Below, in pieces: positions 1 to 9,456 of a stretch of DNA of 57,094 nt (its first letter is position 1; each line of letters starts with the position of its first letter). Origin of the DNA: Rhizobiales bacterium Ga0077548. Its GTDB lineage: Bacteria > Pseudomonadota > Alphaproteobacteria > Rhizobiales > Xanthobacteraceae. Location of the stretch: positions 1-57,094 of the forward strand of contig LNEZ01000068.1 in NCBI GenBank assembly GCA_001464215.1, given 5' to 3'. A program made the position numbers and the translations under genes. The notes under the pieces are model-generated. The model was not told the DNA's origin and ran no database searches. It saw only the letters and a program-made list of their open reading frames with translations.

Positions 1-1
1 G

Positions 2-454
2 ATTCTCAAAGGCATCGTTGACGCTGAGAAGCCGAACTTGGTCATCCTCGGCAAGCAGGCGATCGACGACGACAGTAACCAGACCGGCCAGATGCTGGCC
101 GCGTTGTTGAATTGGCCGCAAGGCACCTTCGCGTCGAAAGTTGCGATCGAGTCCGACAGCGTGAACGTAACGCGCGAAGTCGATGGCGGCTTGCAGACCG
201 TGAAGTTGAAACTTCCCGCAATCGTCACCACCGATCTGCGTTTGAACGAGCCGCGTTACGCTTCGCTCCCAAACATCATGAAAGCGAAGAAGAAGCCGAT
301 CGACGAAAAAGCGCCGGGCGACTACGGCGTCGATGTCGCGCCGCGCCTGAAAGTCATCAAGACTTCCGAACCCGCTGGCCGCAAGGCCGGCGTAAAAGTC
401 GACTCGGTGGCAGCCCTCGTCGACAAACTCAAGAATGAAGCGGGAGTGATCTGA
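2..454 (+). CDS. etfB: Electron transfer flavoprotein subunit beta (3' part only)
   Basis: This is the C-terminal part of EtfB, which pairs with EtfA to pass electrons from acyl-CoA and other flavin dehydrogenases to ETF:quinone oxidoreductase in the membrane. The reading frame is open from the window edge, so the gene starts upstream. Visible family features are [20 protein letters not shown], the conserved loop of the beta subunit, and the Lys-rich stretch [10 protein letters not shown] near the C-terminus. The stop lies 2 nt before the etfA start, the usual etfBA order, so the two are co-transcribed. Assignment is firm; only about 150 residues are visible. Confidence 0.95.
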   Translation: MLKGIVDAEKPNLVILGKQAIDDDSNQTGQMLAALLNWPQGTFASKVAIESDSVNVTREVDGGLQTVKLKLPAIVTTDLRLNEPRYASLPNIMKAKKKPIDEKAPGDYGVDVAPRLKVIKTSEPAGRKAGVKVDSVAALVDKLKNEAGVI

Positions 455-456
455 TC

Positions 457-1392
457 ATGGCGACACTCCTGATTGCCGAACACGACAACAAGGCACTGAA
501 CCCTGCGACGCTGAAAGCGATGACGGCGGCGGCGGCACTTGGCGCCGATGTCGATGTGCTGGTTGCAGGCGAAGGCGCGAAAGCCGTTGCCGATGCCGCC
601 GCGAAAATCGCAGGCGTGAAAAAAGTGCTGCTCGCCGATAACGCAGCTTATAAAAACAAACTCGCCGAGCCGATGGCTGCACTCATCGTGAAGCTCGCCG
701 CCAACTACGACGCGATCGTTTCGCCGGCGACGACGAGCGGAAAGAATTTCATGCCGCGCGTGGCAGCACTCCTCGACGTGATGCAGATTTCCGAAATCAC
801 CAAGGTCGAGAGCGCGGACACCTTCCAGCGTCCGATCTATGCCGGGAACGCAATCCAGACCGTGCAGTCTTCCGACAAGAAGAAGGTGATTACGGTTCGT
901 ACCTCGACCTTCCAGGCGGCGGGCGAAGGCGGCTCGGCATCGATTGAGAACGCTGAAGGCGCCGGCGATCCTGGCATTTCCTCTTTCGTCGGCGAAGAAC
1001 TCTCCAAATCCGATCGTCCGGAATTGACCGCCGCGCGCGTCATCATCTCCGGTGGCCGCGCCATGGCGAATAAAGAGAACTTCGCGAAATATATCGAGCC
1101 GGTGGCCGACAAACTGGGTGCCGCAATGGGCGCCTCACGCGCCGCGGTCGATGCGGGCTATGCTCCGAACGACTGGCAGGTCGGCCAGACCGGCAAGGTC
1201 GTGGCGCCTGAACTCTACATCGCGGTCGGCATTTCCGGCGCGATCCAGCATCTGGCCGGCATGAAGGACTCGAAAGTGATCGTTGCGATCAACAAGGACG
1301 AAGAGGCGCCGATCTTCCAAGTCGCCGATTACGGCCTGGTCGGCGATCTCTTTACGATATTGCCCGAACTCGAAAAAGAACTCAGCAAATAG
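457..1392 (+). CDS. etfA: Electron transfer flavoprotein subunit alpha
   Basis: EtfA binds FAD and forms the soluble ETF heterodimer with EtfB, linking fatty-acid and amino-acid oxidation to the quinone pool. At 311 residues it has the normal family length. The N-terminal half is the ETF alpha/beta fold. The C-terminal FAD domain carries the signature around [19 protein letters not shown] (about residues 250-268) followed by [14 protein letters not shown], both diagnostic. It starts with ATG just after the etfB stop and is followed 15 nt later by a 3-hydroxyacyl-CoA dehydrogenase, so the three genes form a beta-oxidation/PHB-linked operon. Confidence 0.97.
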   Translation: MATLLIAEHDNKALNPATLKAMTAAAALGADVDVLVAGEGAKAVADAAAKIAGVKKVLLADNAAYKNKLAEPMAALIVKLAANYDAIVSPATTSGKNFMPRVAALLDVMQISEITKVESADTFQRPIYAGNAIQTVQSSDKKKVITVRTSTFQAAGEGGSASIENAEGAGDPGISSFVGEELSKSDRPELTAARVIISGGRAMANKENFAKYIEPVADKLGAAMGASRAAVDAGYAPNDWQVGQTGKVVAPELYIAVGISGAIQHLAGMKDSKVIVAINKDEEAPIFQVADYGLVGDLFTILPELEKELSK

Positions 1393-1407
1393 CGAGCAGC
1401 CCGCGCG

Positions 1408-2286
1408 ATGAAAGCCTTGAAAAAAATCGGTGTAATCGGCGCGGGCCAGATGGGCAACGGCATCGCCCATGTCTGCGCGCTCGCGGGCTATGACGTGAAG
1501 CTGAACGATATTTCCGAAGACCGCATCAAGGCGGGCTTGGCCTCCATCAACGGCAATATGCAGCGCCAGGTCACGAAGGCGCTGATTTCCGAAGGCGACC
1601 GGCAAACCGCGCTCGCCCGCATTGCGCCTGCGGCCGGCTTCAAAGACCTCACCGACTGCGATCTTGTGATCGAGTCGGCATCCGAAAAAGAAGATGTCAA
1701 GAAGAAGATCTTCATCGAGCTTTCGCAGATGATGCCAAAGGACGCGCTGCTCGCGTCCAACACTTCTTCCATCTCGATCACGCGTCTGGGTGCGGCCACC
1801 GACCGCCCGGAAAAATTCATCGGCATTCACTTTATGAATCCGGTGCCGTTGATGGAGTTGGTCGAGCTGGTGCGCGGTATCGCCACCGACGAAGACACCT
1901 TCGAGGCTTCAAAGGAATTCGTCTCGCGCCTGAACAAGACCTATGCGGTCGCGGAAGATTTTCCGGCCTTCATCGTGAACCGCATCCTGCTGCCGATGAT
2001 CAATGAAGCGATCTACACGCTTTACGAAGGCGTCGGCTCGGTCGAGGCAATCGACAAGGCGATGAAGTTGGGTGCCAATCACCCGATGGGCCCGCTGCAA
2101 CTCGCGGACTTTATAGGTCTCGATACCGTGCTCTCGGTGATGCAGGTGCTGCACGAAGGTCTGGCGGATTCCAAATACCGCCCCTGCCCGCTGCTCGTAA
2201 AATACGTCGAGGCCGGCTGGTTAGGGCGCAAAACCCAGCGCGGCTTCTACGATTATCGCGGCGAAAAGCCCGTTCCCACGCGCTAA
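1408..2286 (+). CDS. hbdA: 3-hydroxybutyryl-CoA dehydrogenase
   Basis: Single-function 3-hydroxyacyl-CoA dehydrogenase (292 aa) that interconverts acetoacetyl-CoA and (S)-3-hydroxybutyryl-CoA with NAD(P)(H). The N-terminal Rossmann domain begins with [13 protein letters not shown] (residues 8-20). The region [12 protein letters not shown] and the motif [13 protein letters not shown] contain the family's catalytic Ser and His. The C-terminal helical domain ends with the typical [14 protein letters not shown]. Its place behind etfBA is a common alphaproteobacterial arrangement and suggests work in short-chain acyl-CoA oxidation, with ETF as the electron carrier for the partner acyl-CoA dehydrogenase. 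ATG start at 1408. Confidence 0.95.
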   Translation: MKALKKIGVIGAGQMGNGIAHVCALAGYDVKLNDISEDRIKAGLASINGNMQRQVTKALISEGDRQTALARIAPAAGFKDLTDCDLVIESASEKEDVKKKIFIELSQMMPKDALLASNTSSISITRLGAATDRPEKFIGIHFMNPVPLMELVELVRGIATDEDTFEASKEFVSRLNKTYAVAEDFPAFIVNRILLPMINEAIYTLYEGVGSVEAIDKAMKLGANHPMGPLQLADFIGLDTVLSVMQVLHEGLADSKYRPCPLLVKYVEAGWLGRKTQRGFYDYRGEKPVPTR

Positions 2287-2322
2287 GCGTTCTTTAACCG
2301 GCCTCGTCCATTTTGCCGAGCG

Positions 2323-2520
2323 ATGGAAACCGCCCTCATCAGCGCCGTCATGGCGTCGAAAACTTCGCAGATGCAGGTCGCGATTGCGGCCCGGCTCGCG
2401 AAGATGAATGCCGCGAGCGAGCAATCGATCGCGCAACTTCTGGAAGCCGCCAACCAGAACGCGCAGAAACTTGCCGACGCGGCAGCCGGCCTCGGCCAAA
2501 ACATCGACATCCAAGTCTGA
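2323..2520 (+). CDS. Small YjfB-like putative motility protein
   Basis: A 65-residue, mostly alpha-helical protein. The opening METALISAVMASKTSQMQVA, followed by a helix and an Ala/Gln/Leu-rich tail (SIAQLLEAANQNAQKLADAA), resembles the YjfB family of short proteins annotated as putative motility proteins. The biochemical role of that family is not known. It has no signal peptide and no membrane segment. It lies 36 nt after the dehydrogenase and could be read from the same transcript. It is followed directly by a palindromic repeat. The family call rests on pattern resemblance only. Confidence 0.6.
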   Translation: METALISAVMASKTSQMQVAIAARLAKMNAASEQSIAQLLEAANQNAQKLADAAAGLGQNIDIQV

Positions 2521-2528
2521 ATTCTTCT

Positions 2529-2631
2529 CTCATGGTTCGAGACGCGCAGCTTCGCTGCGCTCCTCACCATGAGGATTAAAATACAATGAGCTCATCCTGA
2601 GGAGGCCGCGAAGCGGCCGTCTCGAAGGATG
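2529..2631. repeat. Pair of nested palindromic intergenic repeat units
   Basis: Two palindromic units stand side by side in the convergent gap before tlpA. Unit one (2529-2573) has outer arms CTCATGG/CCATGAG and inner arms GCGCAGC/GCTGCGC (2544-2550, 2554-2560). Unit two (2593-2631) has outer arms CATCCT/AGGATG and inner arms GGCCGC/GCGGCC (2604-2609, 2613-2618). Both contain the shared tracts GAGGAG or TCCTC and GTCTCGA or TCGAGAC. From memory, such elements are dispersed in many copies in Bradyrhizobiaceae genomes. They are likely non-autonomous and could serve as a bidirectional terminator here. Confidence 0.75.
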
Positions 2632-2636
2632 TGCGG

Positions 2637-3317
2637 TCAGTTCTTCGCGAGCGCCGCGCGGATCAGCGCGAGCGCGTCTTCGCTCGCCCATTCCGCCGGT
2701 CCCGGCATGAAGCCCAACTCGCACCCGTTGCGATCGACCAGGATCGTGGAAGGCAGGCCCGGCGCGCGTCCCGCGGCTTTCAGTTTCTGAAATACGTTCG
2801 TGGTCGGGTCTTCGTAATAGAGAAGGCTCTTCACCTTGATCTCTTCGAGAAATTTCCTCGGTTTGTCGCCGCCGCGCTGATCGAGATTGATCGCGAGCAC
2901 CGCGAAATCGCGACCGCCCAGCTTCTTCTCAAGCTCGTCCAGCGCCGGCATTTCCTTGCGGCAGGGTACGCACCAGGTCGCCCAGAGATTGATGAGCACG
3001 ACCCGGCCCTTGAATTCGTCAAGGCTTACCGTCCGCCCCGTGCCGTCCTTGAATTCGAGCGCGGTCGCCCGGCGCGGGGTCGCGTTCGGCGTGAAAGCTG
3101 CGACTTCCCCCTTGGAAAGCGGCATTAACCGTTTGGCCGCAAGCCCGGCGTTAATACAAGAAGCGTCCGAAACGACGCCTGCGTTGCGCGGCAGCCCTCC
3201 GGTCAAGTATACCCCGGCGAACCCCGCAATCGTGCCGAGGAAAGCCGCAAGCAAGAAATAGCGTGCGCGGCGAAGCCAGTTTACGCGTGCGGTCGTTTCC
3301 GGGTTTGGAGCGGTCAT
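2637..3317 (-). CDS. tlpA: TlpA-family membrane-anchored thiol:disulfide reductase
   Basis: Thioredoxin-fold reductase (226 aa) tethered to the periplasmic face of the membrane. In Bradyrhizobium, TlpA reduces periplasmic copper chaperones and the CuA site for cytochrome oxidase assembly. The sequence shows an N-terminal membrane anchor (about residues 19-38), a linker, and an AhpC/TSA-Redoxin domain with the active site LWATWCVPC (WCVPC at 115-119) and the cis-proline loop [13 protein letters not shown] spare Cys in DASCINAG lies in the N-terminal linker. It is divergent from argH with only 26 nt between starts, an arrangement I recall from relatives. Confidence 0.92.
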   Translation of the reverse strand: MTAPNPETTARVNWLRRARYFLLAAFLGTIAGFAGVYLTGGLPRNAGVVSDASCINAGLAAKRLMPLSKGEVAAFTPNATPRRATALEFKDGTGRTVSLDEFKGRVVLINLWATWCVPCRKEMPALDELEKKLGGRDFAVLAINLDQRGGDKPRKFLEEIKVKSLLYYEDPTTNVFQKLKAAGRAPGLPSTILVDRNGCELGFMPGPAEWASEDALALIRAALAKN

Positions 3318-3343
3318 CAGGTCAGGCCGTTGAGGTTTCGAGC

Positions 3344-4735
3344 ATGAGTAACAAAATGTGGGGCGGTAGGTTCGCGGCGGGCCCCGACGCGATCCTCGAG
3401 GAAATCAACGCCTCGATCGATTTCGACCGGCACTTGTTCGCACAGGACATCGCGGGCTCCAAGGCGCACGCCTCGATGCTGGCAGCCCAAGGCATCATTA
3501 CGGCAGCCGACGCGGACAAAATCGCGCAGGGCCTGGATGCCATTCTGGCCGAGATCGAAAGCGGCAAGTTCAAGTTTTCGAGAGCGCTCGAAGACATTCA
3601 TATGAATGTCGAAAGCCGCCTGGCCGAATTGATCGGCCCCGCCGCGGGACGCCTGCACACCGCGCGTTCGCGGAACGATCAGGTCGCAACCGATTTCAAG
3701 CTCTACATCCGCGACACTGTCGATGGCTTGGACAAATCGCTCGCCGATCTGCAACTCGCGCTGACCGAAAAGGCCGTGCAATACGCCGACAGCGTGATGC
3801 CGGGCTTCACGCATTTGCAGACCGCGCAGCCCGTCACCTTTGGCCACCATCTCTTGGCTTACGTCGAGATGCTTTCGCGCGACCGTGGGCGGCTTAGTGA
3901 TGCGCGCAAACGCATGAACGAAAATCCGCTAGGGAGCGCCGCGCTCGCAGGAACGTCTTTCCCGATCGACCGCGAAGCGACTTCGAAAGCGCTCGGCTTC
4001 GATCGCCCGACCGCGAACAGCCTCGACGCGGTTTCCGATCGCGATTTCGTATTAGAGACGCTGGCTGCGGCCTCGATCTGCGCGATGCACCTGTCGCGCT
4101 TCGCAGAAGAAATCGTGATCTGGACCACACCTGCGTTCGGCTTCATTGCGCTTTCCGACAAGTTCACGACCGGCTCTTCGATCATGCCGCAGAAGCGCAA
4201 TCCGGATGCCGCCGAACTGGTTCGTGCCAAGGCTGGCAAGATTATTGGCGCGCTGGTGCAGTTGCTCGTCGTGATGAAGGGTCTGCCGCTCGCCTATGCC
4301 AAGGATATGCAGGAAGACAAGGACGGCACCATTCGCGCACTCTCGGATTTCTCCGTCGTGATCGCGGCGACCGCGGGCATGACGCGCGATCTCGTGGCGG
4401 ACGAGAAGAGAATGAAGGCGATGGCCGGCGACGGTTACTCGACCGCGACCGATCTTGCCGACTGGCTGGTGCAAAAGCTGAACATTCCGTTCCGCGAAGC
4501 GCACCACATCACCGGCACGATCGTCGCAAAAGCATCGAGCGCGAACGTGCCGCTGCACCGCCTGCCGCTTGCCGAGATGCAGGCCGTGGAAAAGCGCATT
4601 ACCGACGACGTGTTCTCGGTGCTCTCGGTCACGAAATCGGTCGCCTCCCGCGTGAGCTATGGCGGTACCGCGCCGAAGAATGTCCGCGTTCAGGCTAAGC
4701 GCTGGCTGAAGAAACTCGGGCACGACCCGAAATGA
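3344..4735 (+). CDS. argH: Argininosuccinate lyase
   Basis: Last step of arginine biosynthesis: cleaves argininosuccinate to arginine and fumarate. A homotetramer of the fumarase/aspartase superfamily, acting in the cytosol. The 463-residue protein begins at ATG 3344 with [10 protein letters not shown], the normal ArgH N-terminus; an upstream in-frame extension to 3263 overlaps the tlpA start and is not credible. Conserved blocks are [12 protein letters not shown], the catalytic-His block [18 protein letters not shown], and the superfamily signature [12 protein letters not shown] (about 276-287). A rho-independent terminator follows, but lptM and lysA continue on the same strand. Confidence 0.97.
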   Translation: MSNKMWGGRFAAGPDAILEEINASIDFDRHLFAQDIAGSKAHASMLAAQGIITAADADKIAQGLDAILAEIESGKFKFSRALEDIHMNVESRLAELIGPAAGRLHTARSRNDQVATDFKLYIRDTVDGLDKSLADLQLALTEKAVQYADSVMPGFTHLQTAQPVTFGHHLLAYVEMLSRDRGRLSDARKRMNENPLGSAALAGTSFPIDREATSKALGFDRPTANSLDAVSDRDFVLETLAAASICAMHLSRFAEEIVIWTTPAFGFIALSDKFTTGSSIMPQKRNPDAAELVRAKAGKIIGALVQLLVVMKGLPLAYAKDMQEDKDGTIRALSDFSVVIAATAGMTRDLVADEKRMKAMAGDGYSTATDLADWLVQKLNIPFREAHHITGTIVAKASSANVPLHRLPLAEMQAVEKRITDDVFSVLSVTKSVASRVSYGGTAPKNVRVQAKRWLKKLGHDPK

Positions 4736-4744
4736 CGCGAATGG

Positions 4745-4771
4745 CCGCGGCCTCGCTTTGGCCGCGGTTTT
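4745..4771 (+). terminator. Rho-independent terminator after argH
   Basis: Perfect 8-bp GC stem CCGCGGCC (4745-4752) with GGCCGCGG (4760-4767), a 7-nt loop and a short TTTT tail, starting 9 nt after the argH stop. The short U tract makes it probably partial, so some read-through into lptM-lysA is likely. Confidence 0.7.
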
Positions 4772-4806
4772 CCGATAGTTGAAACCCGCATCCGGGGAGT
4801 GATCCT

Positions 4807-5130
4807 TTGACCAACCGTTACGACCGAAAACTGCCGATTGCCGTTCTCGCGGGCACCCTTTTGCTTGCCGGCTGCGGCGTGAAGGGTCCCTTGGAGCCGC
4901 CGGTCGGCGCCGAGAACATCACTTCGCCGAACCCGTTGCAGACCACCATCACTTCCGATGCTCCGGGCCCGTCGGTTACCTCGACGCAGACACAGACCGC
5001 GACCTCGAAGGCGTTTACGCCTATCGGTAACGACAAAGAGAAAAAGAAGCGCTTTCGACAGGGCGGTGTCCCTGTCACCAGCGAACCGGTAAAACCGGAC
5101 CAGCCCTTCTTTCTCGACAAGCTGCTCTGA
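4807..5130 (+). CDS. lptM: LptM-like small lipoprotein
   Basis: Short lipoprotein (107 aa) with a signal peptide ending in the lipobox LLLAGC (Cys23), followed by GVKGPLEPP, the hallmark of LptM (formerly YifL). LptM in E. coli helps mature the LptD-LptE lipopolysaccharide translocon in the outer membrane. Only the first 35 residues are family-like; the rest is Pro/Thr-rich and low in complexity with a basic KEKKKRFR segment. The start is TTG at 4807, chosen because GGGGAG sits 7 nt upstream and the signal peptide begins there. It lies just before lysA, a widespread proteobacterial arrangement. Confidence 0.8.
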   Translation: MTNRYDRKLPIAVLAGTLLLAGCGVKGPLEPPVGAENITSPNPLQTTITSDAPGPSVTSTQTQTATSKAFTPIGNDKEKKKRFRQGGVPVTSEPVKPDQPFFLDKLL

Positions 5131-5143
5131 TACTCTTAGCTCG

Positions 5144-6412
5144 ATGCATCACTTCACCTACCGCGACGGCGTCATGCACGCCGAAGACGTCGATCTGACC
5201 GCGCTCGCGCGCGAAGTCGGCACGCCGTTCTATTGCTATTCGACCGCTACACTCGATCGCCACTACCGCGTATTTGCTGAAGCCTTCGCCGACGTTCCCT
5301 CGCTGGTTTGCTTCGCGCTGAAGGCAAATTCCAATCAGGCGGTGATCGCAACCCTCGCGAAACTCGGCGCGGGTGCGGACATCGTCTCCGGCGGCGAACT
5401 CGCGCGTGCGCTGCAAGCAGGCGTTCCTGCGAACAAGATCGTCTTCTCCGGCATCGGCAAGACCCGCGAAGAAATGGCGGCGGCGCTTCATGCCGGCATC
5501 TATTGCTTCAACGTGGAGAGCGAACCGGAACTGCGCGTGCTTTCCGAAATCGCAACGGGCCTTGGCGTGAAGGCGCCGGTCTCCGTCCGCGTGAACCCGG
5601 ATGTCGACGCGAAGACACACGCCAAGATCGCTACCGGAAAGAGCGAAAACAAGTTCGGCATTCCGATTTCGCGGGCGCGCGAAGTTTACGCGGAGGCAGC
5701 TTCGCTTCCCGGTATTCGTGTCAGCGGCATCGATATGCATATCGGCAGCCAGATCACGGAACTATCGCCGTTCGATAACGCGACCGCATTGCTCGCGGAA
5801 CTCGCGCGCGATCTGCGCGCCGCCGGACACACGATCGAGCATCTCGACCTCGGTGGGGGCCTCGGCATTCCCTACAAGAATGACAACACGCCGCCGCCCT
5901 TGCCCGCCGAATATGCGGAAGTCGTGAAGAAGCACACCAAGGGTTTAGGTGTGAAGCTCGTCTTCGAAGTCGGCCGCATGATCGTCGGCAACGCCGGTAT
6001 CCTTGTCAGCCAGGTGATCTACTGGAAGCAGGGCGAAGCGAAGAATTTTCTGATCGTGGACGCCGCGATGAACGATCTCATTCGCCCGACGCTCTATGAG
6101 GCGTATCACGAGATTCTGCCTATCACGGAGCCTCACGCGAATACGCCATGGGCCGTTGCCGATGTCGTGGGTCCGGTCTGCGAATCGGGCGATTACTTGG
6201 CGCTCGACCGCCGCCTGCCGCAGATGAAAGAGGGCGACCTGGTCGCGGTAATGACGGCGGGCGCCTATGGCGCAGTCCAAGCCGGCACCTACAACACCCG
6301 CGCGCTCATTCCCGAAGTGCTTGTCCGCGAAGGCGAATACGCCGTGGTCCGGCCGCGCTTCGATGCCGCAGCCATCATTGGGCTGGATAGAAAAGCGCCC
6401 TGGCAAAGCTGA
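5144..6412 (+). CDS. lysA: Diaminopimelate decarboxylase
   Basis: Converts meso-diaminopimelate to L-lysine with pyridoxal phosphate; last step of lysine synthesis, cytosolic. The 422-residue protein is full length. It shows the N-terminal alpha/beta barrel with the PLP lysine in CFALKANSNQ (Lys60), the HIGSQI substrate loop (about residue 201), the phosphate-binding GGGLGIPY, and the beta-sandwich domain with the catalytic Cys in GPVCESGD (about 345). It is probably translated from the lptM transcript, whose stop is 13 nt upstream. Confidence 0.97.
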   Translation: MHHFTYRDGVMHAEDVDLTALAREVGTPFYCYSTATLDRHYRVFAEAFADVPSLVCFALKANSNQAVIATLAKLGAGADIVSGGELARALQAGVPANKIVFSGIGKTREEMAAALHAGIYCFNVESEPELRVLSEIATGLGVKAPVSVRVNPDVDAKTHAKIATGKSENKFGIPISRAREVYAEAASLPGIRVSGIDMHIGSQITELSPFDNATALLAELARDLRAAGHTIEHLDLGGGLGIPYKNDNTPPPLPAEYAEVVKKHTKGLGVKLVFEVGRMIVGNAGILVSQVIYWKQGEAKNFLIVDAAMNDLIRPTLYEAYHEILPITEPHANTPWAVADVVGPVCESGDYLALDRRLPQMKEGDLVAVMTAGAYGAVQAGTYNTRALIPEVLVREGEYAVVRPRFDAAAIIGLDRKAPWQS

Positions 6413-6505
6413 AATACTGCATTGCCGCAAAAGTCATTGGCTGTGGCCATATTCGCCTATTAGAGTCGGTGCCGGGCATGGGGCGACCCGCAAGGAACCG
6501 GCCAT

Positions 6506-9058
6506 TTGAGCGGCGCACCTGAGACGAAGAACCAGAATGAACTTTCCTCCGGCATAGTCCGCGAGGCCCTCGCCGCGCTTTCGGTCGCGCTCTCCCGCAC
6601 GCGGCAGGCGCTGTTGTGGGAAAGCATCTGGCCCGTTGCCGTCGCACTTCTTTCCGCGCTTGGAATCTTTCTCAGCGCTTCTTGGGCGGGCTTATGGATT
6701 TCGCTGCCGCCTTATGCGCGCATCATCGGCGTTGCGCTGTTCGCGCTGCTCGTCATCGCAGCCCTCGTGCCCGCGATCCGCATTCGCATTCCAGGACTGG
6801 GGGAGGCGGTATCGCGCCTCGATCGCTCGAACGTAGCAACCCACCGGCCCGCGACCGCGCTCACCGACAAGTTAGCCACCAAATCCGAAGATCCGATGGC
6901 GGCAGCACTCTGGCGCGCGCATCTCGCGCGAACGGCCGAAGCCGCGAAGCAACTTCGCGCCGGCCTGCCGCAGCCGAAACTCGCGCTGCGCGATCCGCTT
7001 GCATTCCGCGCGCTGATCCTGCTCGCGGTCGTCGCGACCTTCTTCGTCGCGGACAACGACCGCACGCGCCGCATCGCCGCCGCCTTCGACTGGACCGGCG
7101 CGCTGACGCCGCGCCTCTATCGCGTCGACGCATGGATCACGCCGCCGGGTTACACCGGCCGCGCGCCGGTGCTGCTCGCGGGCATTCGCCATGACGAAGC
7201 GGCGCCCGGTGAAGTCCCGCAAGTTTTGGTGCCTGCTGGAAGTATGCTGATCGTGCGCGGAACCAATCTCGCCGCACTCGATCTCGTCATCGAGGGGAAT
7301 CTCAAGGAAGAACCGAACCCTAACCCGGATGCCGCGAAGACCGGCATCGAGCGGCATTTTCGGATCACCGAAGACGCGCGCCTCACGGTGAAGGGTCTTC
7401 CGGTCGGCGAAGCGAAATGGTCGTTCCGCGCGATCCCGGACCGCGTGCCGATCATCGAGCTGTCGAAAGATCCGGAAATCTCCGGCCGCAACGCGCTGAG
7501 CCTTTCCTACCGGATGGACGACGACTACGGCGTGACCCAGGCCGAAGCGCAGTTCGAGCGCGTCATTCCGCTCATTCCCAACGCGCTTTCCCCGCGCCCG
7601 CTGATCGAAGCGCCGAACTTCCCGCTCTCCTTGCCGCAGGCGCGCACGAAGAACGGCGCCGGACAAACCGCGAAGGACCTCACTGAACATCCGTGGGCGG
7701 GCGCTACCGTGCGGCTCACGCTCCTTGCGCGGGACGAAGCCGGCAACGAGGGCAAGAGCGAGCCGCGGCAGATGCGCATTCCGATGCGCTCGTTCCAGAA
7801 GCCGGTCGCCCGCGTGCTGATCGAACAACGCCGCGAACTTGCGTTTGACGCCAATGCGCGCGGCCGTGTCCAGAACGCGCTTGATGCGCTGATGATCGCA
7901 CCCGAGCGCTTCACGCCGGAAGCCAATGTCTATCTGGGGCTGCGTACTGCGAGCACGCGGCTCAGAATCGCGCGTACCGACGACGACCTGCGCGGCGTGA
8001 TCGACTATCTGTGGGAAGTCGCGGTGCTGATCGAGGACGGCACGCTTTCCGATGTCGAGCGCGATCTTCGCGCCGCCGAAAATGCGCTGCGGCAGGCGCT
8101 GGAGCGAGACGCCTCCCCGGAAGAGATCAAGAAGCTGATGGACCAGCTTCGCGCCGCCCTCGATAAATATCTGCAGGCGCTAGCGGAACAGCAGCGCCGG
8201 GACAACAACACGACCAATCTCGAGCGGCCCGACCCGAACACGCGCGTGGTCCGCCCGCAGGATCTCAAAAATATGCTCGACCAGATCGAGAAGATGGCGC
8301 GAAACGGAGATCGCCAGTCCGCGCAGAAGTTGCTCGATCAACTGCAATCGCTGATGGAGAACCTGCAGAAGAACCGCCGTCAGGCCGGGCCGCAGCAGAA
8401 TCAGGATAACCCGCTCGACCAGCTTGGCCGCATGATTCAGGAGCAGCAGCGCCTGCGCGACCGCACTTTCCGGCAGGGACAGGAAGAGCGCCGCCAACAG
8501 CAAGGACAACAGAAGCAGGGCCAGCAGAAACAAGGCCAGAACCAGATGGGCCAGTTGCGTCAGGGCCAGGGCGATCTGCGGCAGCAGCTCGAGCGTATGC
8601 TCGAACAACTTAAGAAGCGCCAACAGGGTCAGCAGCAAGGTGAAGGCGAAGGCAATGATGCCGCCGATGCCCTCGGCCGCGCCGAGCAGGCGATGCGGGA
8701 CGCCGAAAATTCGCTCGGCAACGGCGACGCGGAAGGTGCTACGGACTCGCAAGGCCGCGCACTCTCACAGCTACGGCGCGGCGCGCAGGCCATGGCCGAT
8801 GCCATGCAGCAGGGCGGACCAGGCGATGGCCAAGGTTTCCCGGATGGACCGGAGGCCGATCAGGCGGACCGTACCGATCCCCTGGGACGCCCCGTGCGCA
8901 ACCGTGAGTTCGGTGACGACTACACGGTGAAGGTGCCGGACGAAATCGACACGCAACGTGCACGCCGCGTGCTCGAGGAATTGCGCCGCCGGCTGAGCGA
9001 ACCGAACCGGCCGCGGTTAGAGCTCGATTATCTCGATCGTCTCTTGCAGGATTACTAG
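6506..9058 (+). CDS. DUF4175 (TIGR02302) inner-membrane protein
   Basis: Large (850 aa) alphaproteobacterial protein of the TIGR02302/DUF4175 family, whose function is not established. Two membrane helices sit in residues 40-95 (VAVALLSALGIFLSASWAGL and a second after YARII), with another hydrophobic stretch near 170. A large extracytoplasmic part follows, including an Ig-like region (residues 200-430). The end is very Gln-rich (residues 655-715, repeats of GQQK). TTG start at 6506 with AAGGAA (6492-6497) upstream. The usual neighbours lysA and lptM suggest a cell-envelope role, but this is inference. Confidence 0.88.
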   Translation: MSGAPETKNQNELSSGIVREALAALSVALSRTRQALLWESIWPVAVALLSALGIFLSASWAGLWISLPPYARIIGVALFALLVIAALVPAIRIRIPGLGEAVSRLDRSNVATHRPATALTDKLATKSEDPMAAALWRAHLARTAEAAKQLRAGLPQPKLALRDPLAFRALILLAVVATFFVADNDRTRRIAAAFDWTGALTPRLYRVDAWITPPGYTGRAPVLLAGIRHDEAAPGEVPQVLVPAGSMLIVRGTNLAALDLVIEGNLKEEPNPNPDAAKTGIERHFRITEDARLTVKGLPVGEAKWSFRAIPDRVPIIELSKDPEISGRNALSLSYRMDDDYGVTQAEAQFERVIPLIPNALSPRPLIEAPNFPLSLPQARTKNGAGQTAKDLTEHPWAGATVRLTLLARDEAGNEGKSEPRQMRIPMRSFQKPVARVLIEQRRELAFDANARGRVQNALDALMIAPERFTPEANVYLGLRTASTRLRIARTDDDLRGVIDYLWEVAVLIEDGTLSDVERDLRAAENALRQALERDASPEEIKKLMDQLRAALDKYLQALAEQQRRDNNTTNLERPDPNTRVVRPQDLKNMLDQIEKMARNGDRQSAQKLLDQLQSLMENLQKNRRQAGPQQNQDNPLDQLGRMIQEQQRLRDRTFRQGQEERRQQQGQQKQGQQKQGQNQMGQLRQGQGDLRQQLERMLEQLKKRQQGQQQGEGEGNDAADALGRAEQAMRDAENSLGNGDAEGATDSQGRALSQLRRGAQAMADAMQQGGPGDGQGFPDGPEADQADRTDPLGRPVRNREFGDDYTVKVPDEIDTQRARRVLEELRRRLSEPNRPRLELDYLDRLLQDY

Positions 9059-9062
9059 TTCT

Positions 9063-9425
9063 TTATTGAGCGAGCACTTCGCGGATTTTCGTCCGCACAT
9101 CCTCGATCTGGAACGGCTTCACGATCACACCCTTGATCAGCGCGTCTAAACCGCTCGCGCGTTCGCGCTGATCGGAGAAACCCGTCATCAGAATAACGGG
9201 AAGTTTCGGCCAATCGCGCGAAACGGAAAGCGCGAGCGCAATCCCGTCCATCAGGGGCATGGAGATATCGGTGAGCAGGAGATCGGCTTCCGCGCCGCCT
9301 TGCAGATGTTCGAGAGCGGCAGCACCGTCTTCGACCGCATGGACGGTATGACCGTCCAACTCAAGCGCGCGGGAAAGCAGAATGCGCGCCGCATCGTCGT
9401 CTTCAGCGATCAGAATACGGGCCAC
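9063..9425 (-). CDS. Single-domain response regulator, CpdR-like
   Basis: A lone receiver domain (120 aa) with no output domain. It has the acidic pocket EDDD (residues 8-11), the phosphoacceptor Asp in LLTDISMP (about 53), the Thr in LMTGFSD and the Lys in VKPFQ (about 103), so it should be phosphorylatable. Such stand-alone receivers act by protein contact. CpdR, which controls ClpXP proteolysis of cell-cycle factors, has a similar N-terminus (MARIL-AEDDDAAR). The C-terminal half differs from classical CpdR, so the name is not assigned. It lies next to an envelope-division neighbourhood. Confidence 0.85.
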   Translation of the reverse strand: MARILIAEDDDAARILLSRALELDGHTVHAVEDGAAALEHLQGGAEADLLLTDISMPLMDGIALALSVSRDWPKLPVILMTGFSDQRERASGLDALIKGVIVKPFQIEDVRTKIREVLAQ

Positions 9426-9456
9426 GAGACGCCTTCCTCGTTGCGAAGCTGCGGCG

